Positions 32,728-42,586 of a DNA stretch of 64,000 nucleotides are shown here, in pieces. The DNA is from Karstenula rhodostoma CBS 690.94 (taxonomy: Eukaryota > Ascomycota > Dothideomycetes > Pleosporales > Didymosphaeriaceae). Each line of letters begins with the position of its first letter. Position 1 is the stretch's first letter. The stretch covers positions 1,054,001-1,118,000 of the forward strand of contig MU001495.1 of the NCBI GenBank assembly GCA_010093485.1, in the 5' to 3' direction. The translations under genes and the position numbers were made by a program. The notes under the pieces were generated by a model, which saw only the letters and a list, made by a program, of their open reading frames with translations, ran no database searches and was not told the DNA's origin.

Positions 32728-33642
32728 TGCGGGACGACGCGTGCATGGAAGCCTTGAGATCTAGGCAGCAGCCAGTAGCCGCTCCAACCGCGGACTTGCA
32801 TGTCCAAAGCCTGTACTTGACTGCCAAATGAGGACTCGGATGATCAGATAAGCTTAAGGTCCTTCCAAGAGTTCGGGGAAATCTACGTTGGAGCCAGCTT
32901 GTTGGGGGTCACAAGGCTGACGGGAGGCAGATCCTACTCGGGGCCCGGCCCCAGTTGACGCTAGGCCGTGGCTATGGGGCTGAGTACATGGTCAACATCA
33001 CTACACACTCTGTATAGAGTGGTAGTTCGATTAAACAGTGTTTGTAAGAGCAAGTTTCTTTTATGATTAATGGTAATTGGTGGAAGATTTACTGGACACA
33101 CATCTTGATTTTCTATCTTGTTTTGTTGTGTTTATTGACGCGTTCTGTAGTTTGACATTGTTGCTATCGGTTTTTTTCTTCGATCACTTGCCCTCCGTAA
33201 TTTGGCTTCCATCGCTTTGGTTCTTCCAGAACAATCACTCCCTGGTGCAATACTGCATCTTGGCTTCCTCAATCTTTACAACTTTTCAGTTTCTAAACTT
33301 GAAAATTCATTGCCCACCAGTTTGCCACCGCATTCCGTTCTACCACTGTTTTCACGCATGGTGTCTCTAGCGTGCACTTTTCATCTGAGCTTTTAACATT
33401 GTTTGAGAGGCTGGTCACACTTCAAACCCCAGCAGTTGATGTCTATGCAAAATTCCTCCTTCAGTACCATTAGCCGTTGCAAGAGCCCCTCTTATGCTCT
33501 TCAGCACTAACATTCTCTCCATAGAGCACCTTTCTGTTTCATTAGGTGCCACAATCCCACCCTGATACAGAAACCCCAATCCCTGACCCACCCCCTAACA
33601 CCCTCACGCGCGCACATCAAAACCAAACGTCTCCTCGATTAA

Positions 33643-35289
33643 CTAAACCCTCTCCCTGAGCCTCCACCCTGTAATGCACACTCTCCCCGCCAAAATCGTA
33701 CAGCTCCCCACCAACATCACTGTCCCGGCCCATATCTGCGCCGTGAAATAATCCCCGCCCCCCCTCTGAATCAACGCCCCCGCAATCGGCGGCCCACACA
33801 AACTCGCCCACCCCACCACACTCAATCCCATCCCATTCCTCGTCCCCACCTTACTCAGGTCCTTCGTCAGATTCGCCATCACCGCCGGGAACAAGCCCTG
33901 GAACCCCGCGGAGAAGAAGCCATACAGGACAGTGAATGCGTAGAGCGAGGCCTTTGTTTTGACGGCTGCCCAGCAGTACATGAGCAGAGAGGTGATGAAG
34001 GTGAGCGGGATGAGCGTGTTGTATGGCCCCAGCCAGCGGTTCGCGATGTACCCCGGGATCAGGCGGCCGGGGAGCCCTATGCCGTTGAGGACGAGAATCA
34101 AGTTGATCGAGGTGCCGTAGGAGACGCCGATGACATTGACGGCGTACGCGGAGATGTAATAGAAGGCGAAGTATACACCGAGGCAGACGAGGAAGAGGCC
34201 GATGGCGTAAAGTGTATATGGCGCCTCGCGGAAGGCGCTGAGCTCGAATAGAGGACCGCTTTGGCGGGGTGGAAGGCGTGGGCGGAGGAGCGAGCTGTAG
34301 ATGGCGCCGACGGCAAGCATGATGAAGCCCATTACGCGGACGGTCCATGGGAAGCCGAGCTGCGGGAGGAGTTGGCGGACGATGGTGGGATAAAGGAGGC
34401 CGCCGATGGCGGAGCCGCAGGCCATGACGGCGAGGGCGGCGCTGCGGTTGCGCGCGAAGTAGGTCGTCACGAGGGACATGGAGGGCGCGAATTGGCAGCC
34501 GTTTCCGATACCGTTCATGAGGCCCTGCGCGAGGAAGAACTGCCAGTATGTACTGCAGAGGCTGGTGAGGAAGATGCCGAGGGCGGAGAGGAGCATGCCG
34601 GGGACGACGACCCAGTGGAAGAAACCGGCGTCGAGGGCACGGCCGGTAAACATGCCTGGGGGTGAGTTAGCGTTGTACTTTTTGGACGGTAGGACATCAT
34701 GTCGGTTGTCCGTTCAATCCACACAGAACATGAGTCATCCTGGAGCATCACATAGCATTGCACGTCTGCAGACTCCCGAAATCTGGCTGTATGATTGACA
34801 CTTACCCAGCCCAAAGTGCCCCAACATTTGCATACTACCGATCCAACTCACAGCACTCGGCTCCATCCCCAACTCCGTCGTATAATGGCTCTGGAACACC
34901 CCGAACGTCGCCGTCATGCCCCACGTATTCGTAATAACCAGCATGCCCGCAAAGACTTGCAGCCACGCCTTGACACCTCCGTCCGGCGGCGGACCTGGAT
35001 CAATAACCGACGCATTGGAGCGTGCGGTTATCGTCTTCGTGATTTGCTTCAGGGCATTTGGTTTTGTTGACACCGCGCGAGAGCGATGCGTTGGTACCCG
35101 CTCAATTTCCACCTCTTCGTATTCTTCCTGTGGTGGTGACGAGGGCGCCGCGTGGTGTCTGATTGTTTCGTTGGCATCGGCTTTCTCGCCGACGTTGTGA
35201 TTGGAAAACTGGGTTGTTTCCCCGCCTTCCTCCGTTGCGTGTTGCGCGCCCTTCTCTACGTCTGATATTTCCTTACTAGAATAACTCAT
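33643..35289 (-). CDS. MFS transporter, monocarboxylate-transporter (MCT) type
   Basis: This 498-residue membrane carrier is encoded by exons 35289-34806 and 34655-33643 (intron 150 nt, phase 1). A ~100-residue hydrophilic, acidic cytosolic N-terminus precedes [18 protein letters not shown], the DGG..AW mark at the start of TM1 in fungal MCT-like carriers. The rest shows about 12 hydrophobic segments, including [51 protein letters not shown] and GPPIAGALI. Family members move monocarboxylates, riboflavin or unknown solutes; the substrate cannot be read from the sequence. Confidence 0.9.
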
Positions 35290-36259
35290 TACAACTCAGT
35301 GCCCTGCGCATGCTTATACCATGGGATTGCTTTCAGGGAATAATCCGAATCCAGAGCGCTCACAATAAACGAATGGTACAATCTCAATTCCCATCTCCCC
35401 ACGCGCTGGGCACCCCAGATACTTAACCTTACCCACACCGACAACCGGCAAGACAAGCTGCCTCCACTTGCGTGCAGGAAGCATCGTGATATCCACCGCC
35501 GTCATTGGCTGGGGTGCTGGGAATATTGGAGTTGGGGTTCTCCGTCGGGTGCGCTTGCGGTTAAGCTAGCCGAATAAGCGTCCTATGCGGTGGGAAGGCC
35601 GCGGAGCAGAGCGGCACGTATGCATTACAAAGCAGTATATTGTATGAGGTGCTAATGATATGCTGCTGGATGCGTGGTTTGGTTATTGGGGCTGAGGTAC
35701 GGCCGTACGCAACTGGTTGTTTGTAAGCCGTAAGTATTTTTAAGCAGGCGTCGACGATCTTGAGAACGTTGATTTGAGGATGCATGATCTGTTGTGAAGT
35801 ATCGAGAAAGATTCCGCGGCCGCGTTCAAACGAGCAAACCATCGCCATCAGGAGGGAAATAATAACAAAAATATCGAGTTATCGAGTGTGTAGACAAAAA
35901 TGTTGACAAAAAGGTGCTTCCCCTAGCTAACAGCTCAAAAATAAGCTAAACCATCGCCATAAGCGGATGATTAAGGAGCTATAATACTGCACACAAGTTT
36001 GCTCACACAGTCGCAATCGGGCTTGAAGTACTTCGGGCGCAAGGGAACGTGCTGTACGATTGCTTCTTTTGTCATAAAAAATTCATAATGTACGAAGATA
36101 TGGTTCTGGGGTATCGCATTGGTGATTGATATCAGGTAGCGTGTACAAAAAACGCCGAAGTAGATCGCAGGATCCGATGTCTCTGCGTCTGCCCCAAACA
36201 TGTTCTCCCAGTCCCAGTTGCGAGATGTCATCTGATGCCCACAATTTTCTGTACAGCCA
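35290..36259. other. intergenic
   Basis: This is the upstream region of the MCT-type gene and the 3' flank of the single-pass membrane protein. A 113-codon minus-strand frame (35971-36312) overlaps the end of that gene and has no domain, so no gene was called. Confidence 0.5.
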
Positions 36260-37264
36260 CTAAGGTTCAGTTTCCTTTGCGCGTACGACTTCATGGTAAG
36301 CCGGCGGAACATCGCCAGCGCTGTCTGGCCTTCGCACTACAGGTTGAACTTGCTGTAGAGGAACACTTTGCGGTCCCCCATCTCTAGGCTGAGGTGTTGC
36401 TAGCCGTATATCCACTGCAGAATCATAAGGGTTCTTTCTGCCCCTCCTTCTTGTCCACAACCAAATTAATAATCCCATAACTATTGATGCAGCAGCTAGC
36501 ACGCCGACCACAACGCCGACGATTAGATTGGGATTCTTCGAGGTGTCATCCTGCCTCAGTTTTCCTAAAGACGCTCCTGAAGGCGGCGAAGGATAGGCGG
36601 CGGACGATGATCGTGGTGCAACGATACCAGTCGGATAGGACCCGTTGAAGACCTTTCTCTGTGAAGCTTCTTGTTTCTGAACAAGGAACGGTACTGAATA
36701 GTCCTGAAAGTGGAGGGACCCGGGTTCGTTAGGGAGACTGAAGATACAGAGACCGCATGTCTCATTTGGAAGGCTCGAGTACTGATCGAGCTCCGGCAGG
36801 TCCAGATATAGGCCGGCAGGTCCTTCTCTCTTCGCATAATACTGTATATTGTCCCCTTCGGTGTCTATCCCATGTTAGACCGAACGTAAAATTAATGCGC
36901 GGGTTTTGCCCCGGGATGTGTACGAACAATTAGAACATGCGTTCTCGACGCTCCCAAGTCCACGCCCTGTTTTGCATAGAACGCAATTCAATCCGTGGAC
37001 CCTGAGTTCCGCGTCTTTGAATCCACCATCAATGGTATCTCCCACGGTGACGACTGCGTCTTCCCCACCCCAGCCCTCGTTCTGAAACTCGGAATCGACA
37101 CGATCTTCTAACGTTAGATTCTGTACAGCTGCGAGTAGCAGCGAGATGACGCCGTTGTCGTCTTCAGTGCCGTTGTGAGCCAGAGCATATTGGTCATAAA
37201 AGTCGTGCACAAAGGTCGCGTTGAGCGCTGGTGGAAAAGACCATGAGGTCCCGTTCGACGTCAT
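36260..37264 (-). CDS. single-pass membrane protein with extracellular Cys-rich domain and PPAY tail
   Basis: Exons 37264-36928 and 36864-36260 (63-nt intron, phase 1, CTAAC branch site) give 313 residues from the chosen Met. The ectodomain has N-glycosylation sites and Cys pairs (LNCVLCKTG, ACSNYTEGDN, NETCGLCIF) and ends in a Ser/Pro-rich stalk. One TM segment follows (IVGVVVGVLAAASIVMGLLIWLW), then RRRGRK and a ~65-residue cytosolic tail with PPAY near the C-terminus, a WW-domain ligand. The true N-terminus is uncertain: the frame stays open upstream to about 37410 (AKASLAAPHVQITS), which resembles the end of a signal peptide, but no start Met or clean splice acceptor was found. No family recognised; the layout is that of a fungal cell-surface sensor or receptor-like protein. 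Confidence 0.6.
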
Positions 37265-38358
37265 GTCGCTCTCCGACGCATCCGGCTTATCCCTTTCGTT
37301 GTACGAATAGATGGCGACTGTATTTGTTGCAGTAGCATCGCTTGTTATCTGAACATGAGGTGCGGCGAGCGATGCTTTCGCGGGCAGGAGCGCCGTGGAA
37401 GTATTTTAACTAAAGAGGGGAAGCGAAGGACTGTACGATGCCCTCGTATCCGTATTAATGAAATGGTCAAGAGCAACGGGGATTCGCATCCCGGTCTCGC
37501 TTATCATCCAACTGCTATTTTGGGCCAGTATAACGGTGAGAAAAAAGCAAACTTGGCTGGAGGAGGGCTAGCGGGAATCGGTGGGGGCGGCAGGGCCAAA
37601 TGAACGTTCGCCTGGCAGAGAATTCGATAACGTCGGTTGGTCAAGCGCCTCGGCGCGGAGCTGGTGGATGTTGGGGGGAGATGTTGCGTTGAAAGGGTAG
37701 AGATACGCCCAAAAACAATGCTTCGACCATGTCTGCTCACTTCACTGACTCGCCCTGAGGCCAAGAGGAAACGTGATCCATTAGCGCGCGAAGCCGTCTT
37801 GATTGGCGTGCCGTGCGTGACCACTGGATGGTAAAGGTTGCGCCATATTGATGTGATAGGTCGACCTGTGCCGCAGCGAGTTTGTGGTGTAGGGCTGTCC
37901 ACGGGTCTATCGGCATCGGATGCAACAGACACTCGTGCACCCGCTGCTTCTACACAGTACAGGCAACATCTAGCGGGCCTGCGGTGAACGGTAAAGCCGA
38001 GCCGAAACACACCGTAACAAGGCTGAGGTGCTCCCGAATGCACGACGGAAAGCACGTCCTTCGTGATGATCAGCTGTCAGTGATATGTGGCGCAGTGGTA
38101 GAGCAGTGGTAGAGCAGTGGTAGAGCAGTGTGACATGCGTAAATCATGTAAAAGCGCAGTCAGAGACAAAGGAATACACTTTGTCCAGGCACGCCTCCGC
38201 GATGATGGGGAAAGGCGCACGTGCCAACGCGCTAGAATCGATCGCGTCCGAAGTACCCTGCGCTTGGGGGATCAACAAAACAAACACCACCAATTCTTAT
38301 CGGCAGCTTCCGCCCACGACATTACCCTCCGCACATACGACACCGCATACTATGCAGC
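37265..38358. other. intergenic
   Basis: This is the region between the divergent membrane-protein and coiled-coil genes. It may contain a missing first exon of the membrane protein. An 11-bp tandem repeat lies at 38092-38130. Confidence 0.5.
38092..38130. repeat. 11-bp tandem repeat
   Basis: About 3.5 units of GCAGTGGTAGA lie some 230 bp upstream of the coiled-coil gene. Together with the preceding TGGC the unit resembles a tRNA A box, but no B box follows. Confidence 0.85.
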
Positions 38359-41073
38359 ATGGCGCGAACACACTCATCCTACACGGCGAGTCCTACGCGG
38401 TGGCGATCTCCTCAACACAGTCCGCGGCGCGACACTTCGGAAGGCGGGTCACAGTACGAGATGGACCTCGACGCACTGGGCCTCAACTCGACGTTTGAAT
38501 CTACCGAACTAGACGACAAGCACCAGCCGAAGGTGGATGTGGTTGAAACCAGCGACATTGAAGGGCCAGAGGACTTCACAATGAATATGACTTATTGGAT
38601 GACAGCCGACCTTCCACTGGCACAACAGATCCGGTCGCGAAAGGAAACCAAGGCAAATACCACCGTGAGACACGATCAGGTACGGACGGAAGCCGCCAAT
38701 GCGGGGGAGGGAAATCACAACGATAGCGAGTCTGAGGCAGACCTGCATCCAGCGTCAACGGCAACACGCGTCAACGGCACCGCGAAGAGCCGCTCCAGCA
38801 GCAAAGCGCCTTCAGAAGCGTCCATGGAGAATGACGAAAAGGTCAGAAGTTACCTCAGTGCACTGCCGGATTCAGATCTCGGAGGCAACGTGCTCACGTC
38901 CACGCCGCTCCGCATCCCTAAGCAAAACATGCTCCAAGTCCCAAGCCCTTCCCCCGTAAGAGCGCGGTCGCTCCAACCGACGGTCGAGGACTCTGATACC
39001 CCGCGAAAGCCGACCCAAGAAACGGTTATCCATCATGACCCAGAACGTACCGCCGAGCATCAACGAGCATCGCTGCAACGGCAAGTCGAGGAGCTGCAAT
39101 CGCGTCTGCGAGAGCAAGAACATACTTCCAAGACGCGAATCACAGAGCTTGAGACCTTGCTCTCTTACACACGTTCAGATCTGGAAGATGCGCGGACTGG
39201 GTCATACAAGCAGAAAGCGCAGATCGAAAAACTACAAGAAGACAACAGTCGGCTACGGCAGGAGGCAGAGGAGAGTCGTGCGTCAATAGATGGCCAGTTG
39301 AAGGCACAGGAGGAGGACTTCAACGGCAAGTTGAGCGAGTTCGGCGAGGAGCTGCGGTTGCAGAACAGTGCCACACTCCAGAGACAACGAGAAGACTTCG
39401 AACGGCAACTGCGGGCATTGGAGGAAGCGAAGCGCACTGTGGACACCGATGTGGCTTCGAGTGGGGAAGTCCTGGCGCTTGTGAAGGATGAGCTGAGCCA
39501 GCTGCGAGAGTCGCATGAGCGGGAACTGCGTGAGCTTCAAGATTCGCACGAACAAGAGTTGCACGATTTGAAGAAAGCTGACCACTCCATCGAACAAGGC
39601 GAAACACTGATTCAAACCACCGAGGTAGTTGAGTTGCAGCAAAAGTTCGCTGCTCTGCAAAAATCTGCGAACGCCTTGCAGGCCGACCTTGAAAGAGCCG
39701 CAGCAGACACTCAATCAGCACGCGACGAGGCGCTTGCAAGCCGTGCACTCCATGCGTCTTCCGAAGGAGCCATTCGATCTCAGAAGATGCGCGCATCAGA
39801 GCTTCAGTCTCGCGTCGACCATTTGGAAACGGCGGTAGCATCCGCGCAAGAAAAGCTTGCGTACAAAGACCAGCAGCTTGAAGAGAAGCAAGGACTGGAG
39901 TCCCAGATCCGGTCCTTGCGCCAAGAGTTAGAGGATGCGCAAAGCAAACAGCTTGCCAACGAGACCGATTCGCTTGACGCCCATTTGGAATCGCGCCTTT
40001 TGTCCGTGCGCAACCAGCTCGAGTCCGCTCGCAATGATGTTAAATCGAAGAACCAGGAGGCCTCGAAGCAATTTGAAGAACGCGAGCGGCTCGAACAGCG
40101 CCTGAACACGGCGCAGGGGCGCATCGAGAGCCTCGAGGCCACAGCTTCATCGCTTCGGCAGCAACTTGCTGAAGCACATCGTGGCAATGCTAAAACCCGG
40201 ACCGATGCTGAACAGCTTGAGGGCTTGCTGGAGGATGCAAATGAACGTCTCCAGGATGCACGGGCTGAAGCAGACCGTCGTGTTGCTGATGTCGAGAAGA
40301 GGCTCAGCAAGCTCAGAGACACCAAAGCTGAAGTGGAGAGCAGGCTAAGCCAGCTGCAGTCAGAGCACGACGATCTGAACGACGACATGGAGGCACGCAT
40401 GGAGGGCGTACGCGATAATGCCGAGGATGCAATTCGCAAGGCCGGCGCTCTGCTCGAACAGGAACGCGCTGAGAAAAGGAGAGCTACGAAAGAGCTCAAG
40501 AAGACGATGCAACAGCTAGAGCAGCTTCGTGTTGAGGCCGCGCGAAAGGACGAAAAGGACCATGTTTCAGATGAAGAGAGCTCGGTGCTGTCTTCCACGC
40601 ACGACGATCCCAAGGACGCGGAGCTCGAAAACCTTCGCCTTCTCGTCCGCACACAGGCTTCCAATCTCAAGACCCTAAAGTCAGAGACGTCGTCTCTCCG
40701 CAAAGAAGCTGCACGCCTCAAAACCCTAGAAACCACATCACAATCCGAGACCGTCGCCGACCTTCAATCTCAAATTGACGACCTTCGCCACGAGAACAAA
40801 ACGCTCAAGACAGACGCAGAGACGCGCGAGCAGGATTGCATGGCGATTAACAAAGCCATGGACGAGCGGCTCGCGGCTGTGCTCAGCAGGGCCATGAAAG
40901 AGCGCGCGAAGACGGTGGTCAACAAGCGAGACGGGCAGTGGGCGGAGAAGATGCAGGGAGAGCGGGAGTTCATGGGCAAAGTGTTGATGCGGGAGTGGGG
41001 ACGGCAGGAGGTGGGGATTGCGCCGGAGGGCGAAAAGCAGGGATATCGGTACACGTACGTTCAGAGGTCGTGA
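38359..41073 (+). CDS. large coiled-coil protein
   Basis: The single exon encodes 904 residues. The N-terminal ~240 residues are Ser/Thr/Pro-rich with SP/TP sites and a distinctive block, DIEGPEDFTMNMTYWM, followed by ADLPLAQQIRSRKE. From about 240 to 830 the sequence is almost continuous heptad-type coiled coil rich in Gln, Glu, Leu, Arg and Ala with no transmembrane segment. A short basic C-terminal domain follows (AKTVVNKRDGQWAEKM..EWGRQEVG). Such architecture is common for spindle pole body, microtubule-organising or septation scaffold proteins, but I cannot name the family from memory with certainty. Long open frame and codon use make the gene itself secure. Confidence 0.8.
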   Translation: MARTHSSYTASPTRWRSPQHSPRRDTSEGGSQYEMDLDALGLNSTFESTELDDKHQPKVDVVETSDIEGPEDFTMNMTYWMTADLPLAQQIRSRKETKANTTVRHDQVRTEAANAGEGNHNDSESEADLHPASTATRVNGTAKSRSSSKAPSEASMENDEKVRSYLSALPDSDLGGNVLTSTPLRIPKQNMLQVPSPSPVRARSLQPTVEDSDTPRKPTQETVIHHDPERTAEHQRASLQRQVEELQSRLREQEHTSKTRITELETLLSYTRSDLEDARTGSYKQKAQIEKLQEDNSRLRQEAEESRASIDGQLKAQEEDFNGKLSEFGEELRLQNSATLQRQREDFERQLRALEEAKRTVDTDVASSGEVLALVKDELSQLRESHERELRELQDSHEQELHDLKKADHSIEQGETLIQTTEVVELQQKFAALQKSANALQADLERAAADTQSARDEALASRALHASSEGAIRSQKMRASELQSRVDHLETAVASAQEKLAYKDQQLEEKQGLESQIRSLRQELEDAQSKQLANETDSLDAHLESRLLSVRNQLESARNDVKSKNQEASKQFEERERLEQRLNTAQGRIESLEATASSLRQQLAEAHRGNAKTRTDAEQLEGLLEDANERLQDARAEADRRVADVEKRLSKLRDTKAEVESRLSQLQSEHDDLNDDMEARMEGVRDNAEDAIRKAGALLEQERAEKRRATKELKKTMQQLEQLRVEAARKDEKDHVSDEESSVLSSTHDDPKDAELENLRLLVRTQASNLKTLKSETSSLRKEAARLKTLETTSQSETVADLQSQIDDLRHENKTLKTDAETREQDCMAINKAMDERLAAVLSRAMKERAKTVVNKRDGQWAEKMQGEREFMGKVLMREWGRQEVGIAPEGEKQGYRYTYVQRS

Positions 41074-41385
41074 GTGGATGTTGCGTCTTGTTTCTGTGCG
41101 CGGCGTTGTCTGGTACTGGCGTTCGTACAAGCCGGTAGGGCGGGGGAGATACAAGCTGCAGGCGCGGCCGGTAATGTTCTTGAACGATTTAACGACATGA
41201 CCTCGTGAGTCCCTCCAACTGTTTAGGTGCGTTGGTTGGGTGTCCGCGCCCCATCCGTGTCAACATCATGATCATATCCATATCCACAACCATAACCATA
41301 ACCACTCCCTGCACCCATACGCCTCCCTTGTGTCCGTCACACCGTGCTCCAGTAATGTCATATCGTGTCGCATCGCATCCCACAC
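41074..41385. other. intergenic between convergent genes
   Basis: This is the 3' flank of the coiled-coil gene and of LCL2. It contains short ATATCC and AACCAT repeats around 41275-41310. No gene was seen. Confidence 0.6.
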
Positions 41386-41824
41386 TCAAAGCAGCCCCTT
41401 CCTCGCCAACTCAATCTTCCTCAGCGTCTCCCCATCCTTGTACCCGCCCTTGCTCGCACACACGGCGAGCCCCTCCCCCAGCTCGACTTTATCCTCGACG
41501 CTCTCCCACGCGCACGGGCAGTGGTGCGGGAAATGCACGCACGAGAGCGTTCCGGGACAGAGATACTTGTCGCAGTGTGCTGGGGGTGCGTGAGTACAAT
41601 GCGAGGTAGCTATGCATTGGGAAAAAGAAACGTGGGCAGGGTGGCATACCGTTCTCGTACTGTGCCTGGTACCAGCTCGAATCGCTGCGCACGTTCTGCT
41701 GCTGCTGGCGTTGCTGGTGCTGCTGCTGCTGGCCGCCGAACATCTGGTCGAAGAAGCCGAACTGCGCGGTTGCGGTCTGGACGAGCAGTGTCGCGAGGAG
41801 GAGAATGACGACTCGGAGCTCCAT
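41386..41824 (-). CDS. LCL2: LCL2-type secretory protein (long chronological lifespan protein 2)
   Basis: This 122-residue protein is encoded by exons 41824-41650 and 41579-41386 (intron 70 nt, phase 1). The signal peptide ([20 protein letters not shown]) is followed by the family block [11 protein letters not shown], a Gln-rich stretch, [10 protein letters not shown], then [26 protein letters not shown] with six cysteines, VEDKVEL and [14 protein letters not shown]. This matches fungal LCL2 proteins closely. Those are described as probable components of ER-associated degradation, so the site of action would be the ER lumen. Length is typical. It is head-to-head with NOP10. Confidence 0.93.
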
Positions 41825-42191
41825 TTCGGGCGGTCTGTATGGCAGCGCTTGGGTCGTGGACCGGGTATCTATTCTGTGGACGTTGGACTCGAGATGATGC
41901 TGTCGTGGAGCTTAGGCCCGTCACGTGCGGGCAGGTGGGTCGGGGCGGGCGCCAAGATTTCGCGGTCGAGCTAGGATTTTTGCGATCGGCTCGAGGGAAA
42001 GAAAGTCGAGCTTGCATACACTACACTACGCAACGGCAACACGCTTTCACATACACCAGACCAGACGCCCACGCACGTCCGTAACTACATCCGCCAAGTA
42101 AGCGATTCATCCTCGTTCTCTCGCCCGGTGAAGAAGAAGAAAATTGCGAAAGAAGCAGGAAGAGGAAGTCAGGCTAATTCGTGCTGCCAGG
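41825..42191. promoter_or_regulatory. shared upstream region of LCL2 and NOP10
   Basis: This 367 bp spacer lies between divergent start codons. No clear TATA box was found. A bidirectional promoter is inferred from the layout. Confidence 0.4.
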
Positions 42192-42586
42192 ATGCATCTC
42201 ATGTACACGCTCGACGCCCAGGGCAAGCGCGTCTACACGCTGAAGAAGGTGGTCGACGGCCGCATTGCCAACTCTGCGCACCCCGCGCGCTTCTCCCCCG
42301 ACGACACATATTCGAGGTGCGCACGCTGCTCCGACCCAACCCTCGGCCCGTCGTAGTCTACGTTGCGCTCCACTGCGAATGCGACGCTGGCGATGGCGAG
42401 GCTCGGGAGGGGGGACTACGTAGAGGGATCCGATGGCTGACCAAGACAGGCACCGCGTGACGATCAAGAAGAGGTACAACCTGCTGCCGTTCCAGGCTGG
42501 TGGAGCCGCGAGTATGTTCTTCTGAGCCGGGCGAGCGAAGACAAGCTAATGTTTCTGCAGAGAAGAGGGTTGCCGAGAAGTATTAG
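42192..42586 (+). CDS. NOP10: H/ACA ribonucleoprotein subunit NOP10
   Basis: This core protein of H/ACA snoRNPs guides pseudouridylation of rRNA and snRNA in the nucleolus. Exons are 42192-42316, 42450-42511 and 42561-42586 (phases 2 and 1), encoding 70 residues. The N-terminus [20 protein letters not shown], the [24 protein letters not shown] block and its exon junction (AG|G for Arg) match the family very well. The C-terminus [18 protein letters not shown] is slightly longer than in yeast (58 residues). An in-frame extension to 42144 exists upstream, but the conserved MHLMYTL start is chosen. Confidence 0.95.

Larger units (their letters stand above)
31625..33642. other. 2 kb intergenic region
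   Basis: This is the upstream region of the phosphatase gene and the 3' flank of the MCT-type transporter. Apart from a possible 42-codon Cys-containing gene at 32314 and a 12-bp tandem repeat at 32692, no gene is supported. The right half (33.0-33.6 kb) is AT-rich. Confidence 0.5.

Noticed and set aside
35971..36312. 113-codon minus-strand frame
   Set aside because: Overlaps the C-terminal coding part of the single-pass membrane protein in another frame and has no domain.
38085..38160. tRNA gene suggested by a TGGCGCAGTGGTAGAGC A-box-like sequence
   Set aside because: No B box, no anticodon stem or acceptor stem pairing in the next 80 bases; the match is part of an 11-bp tandem repeat.
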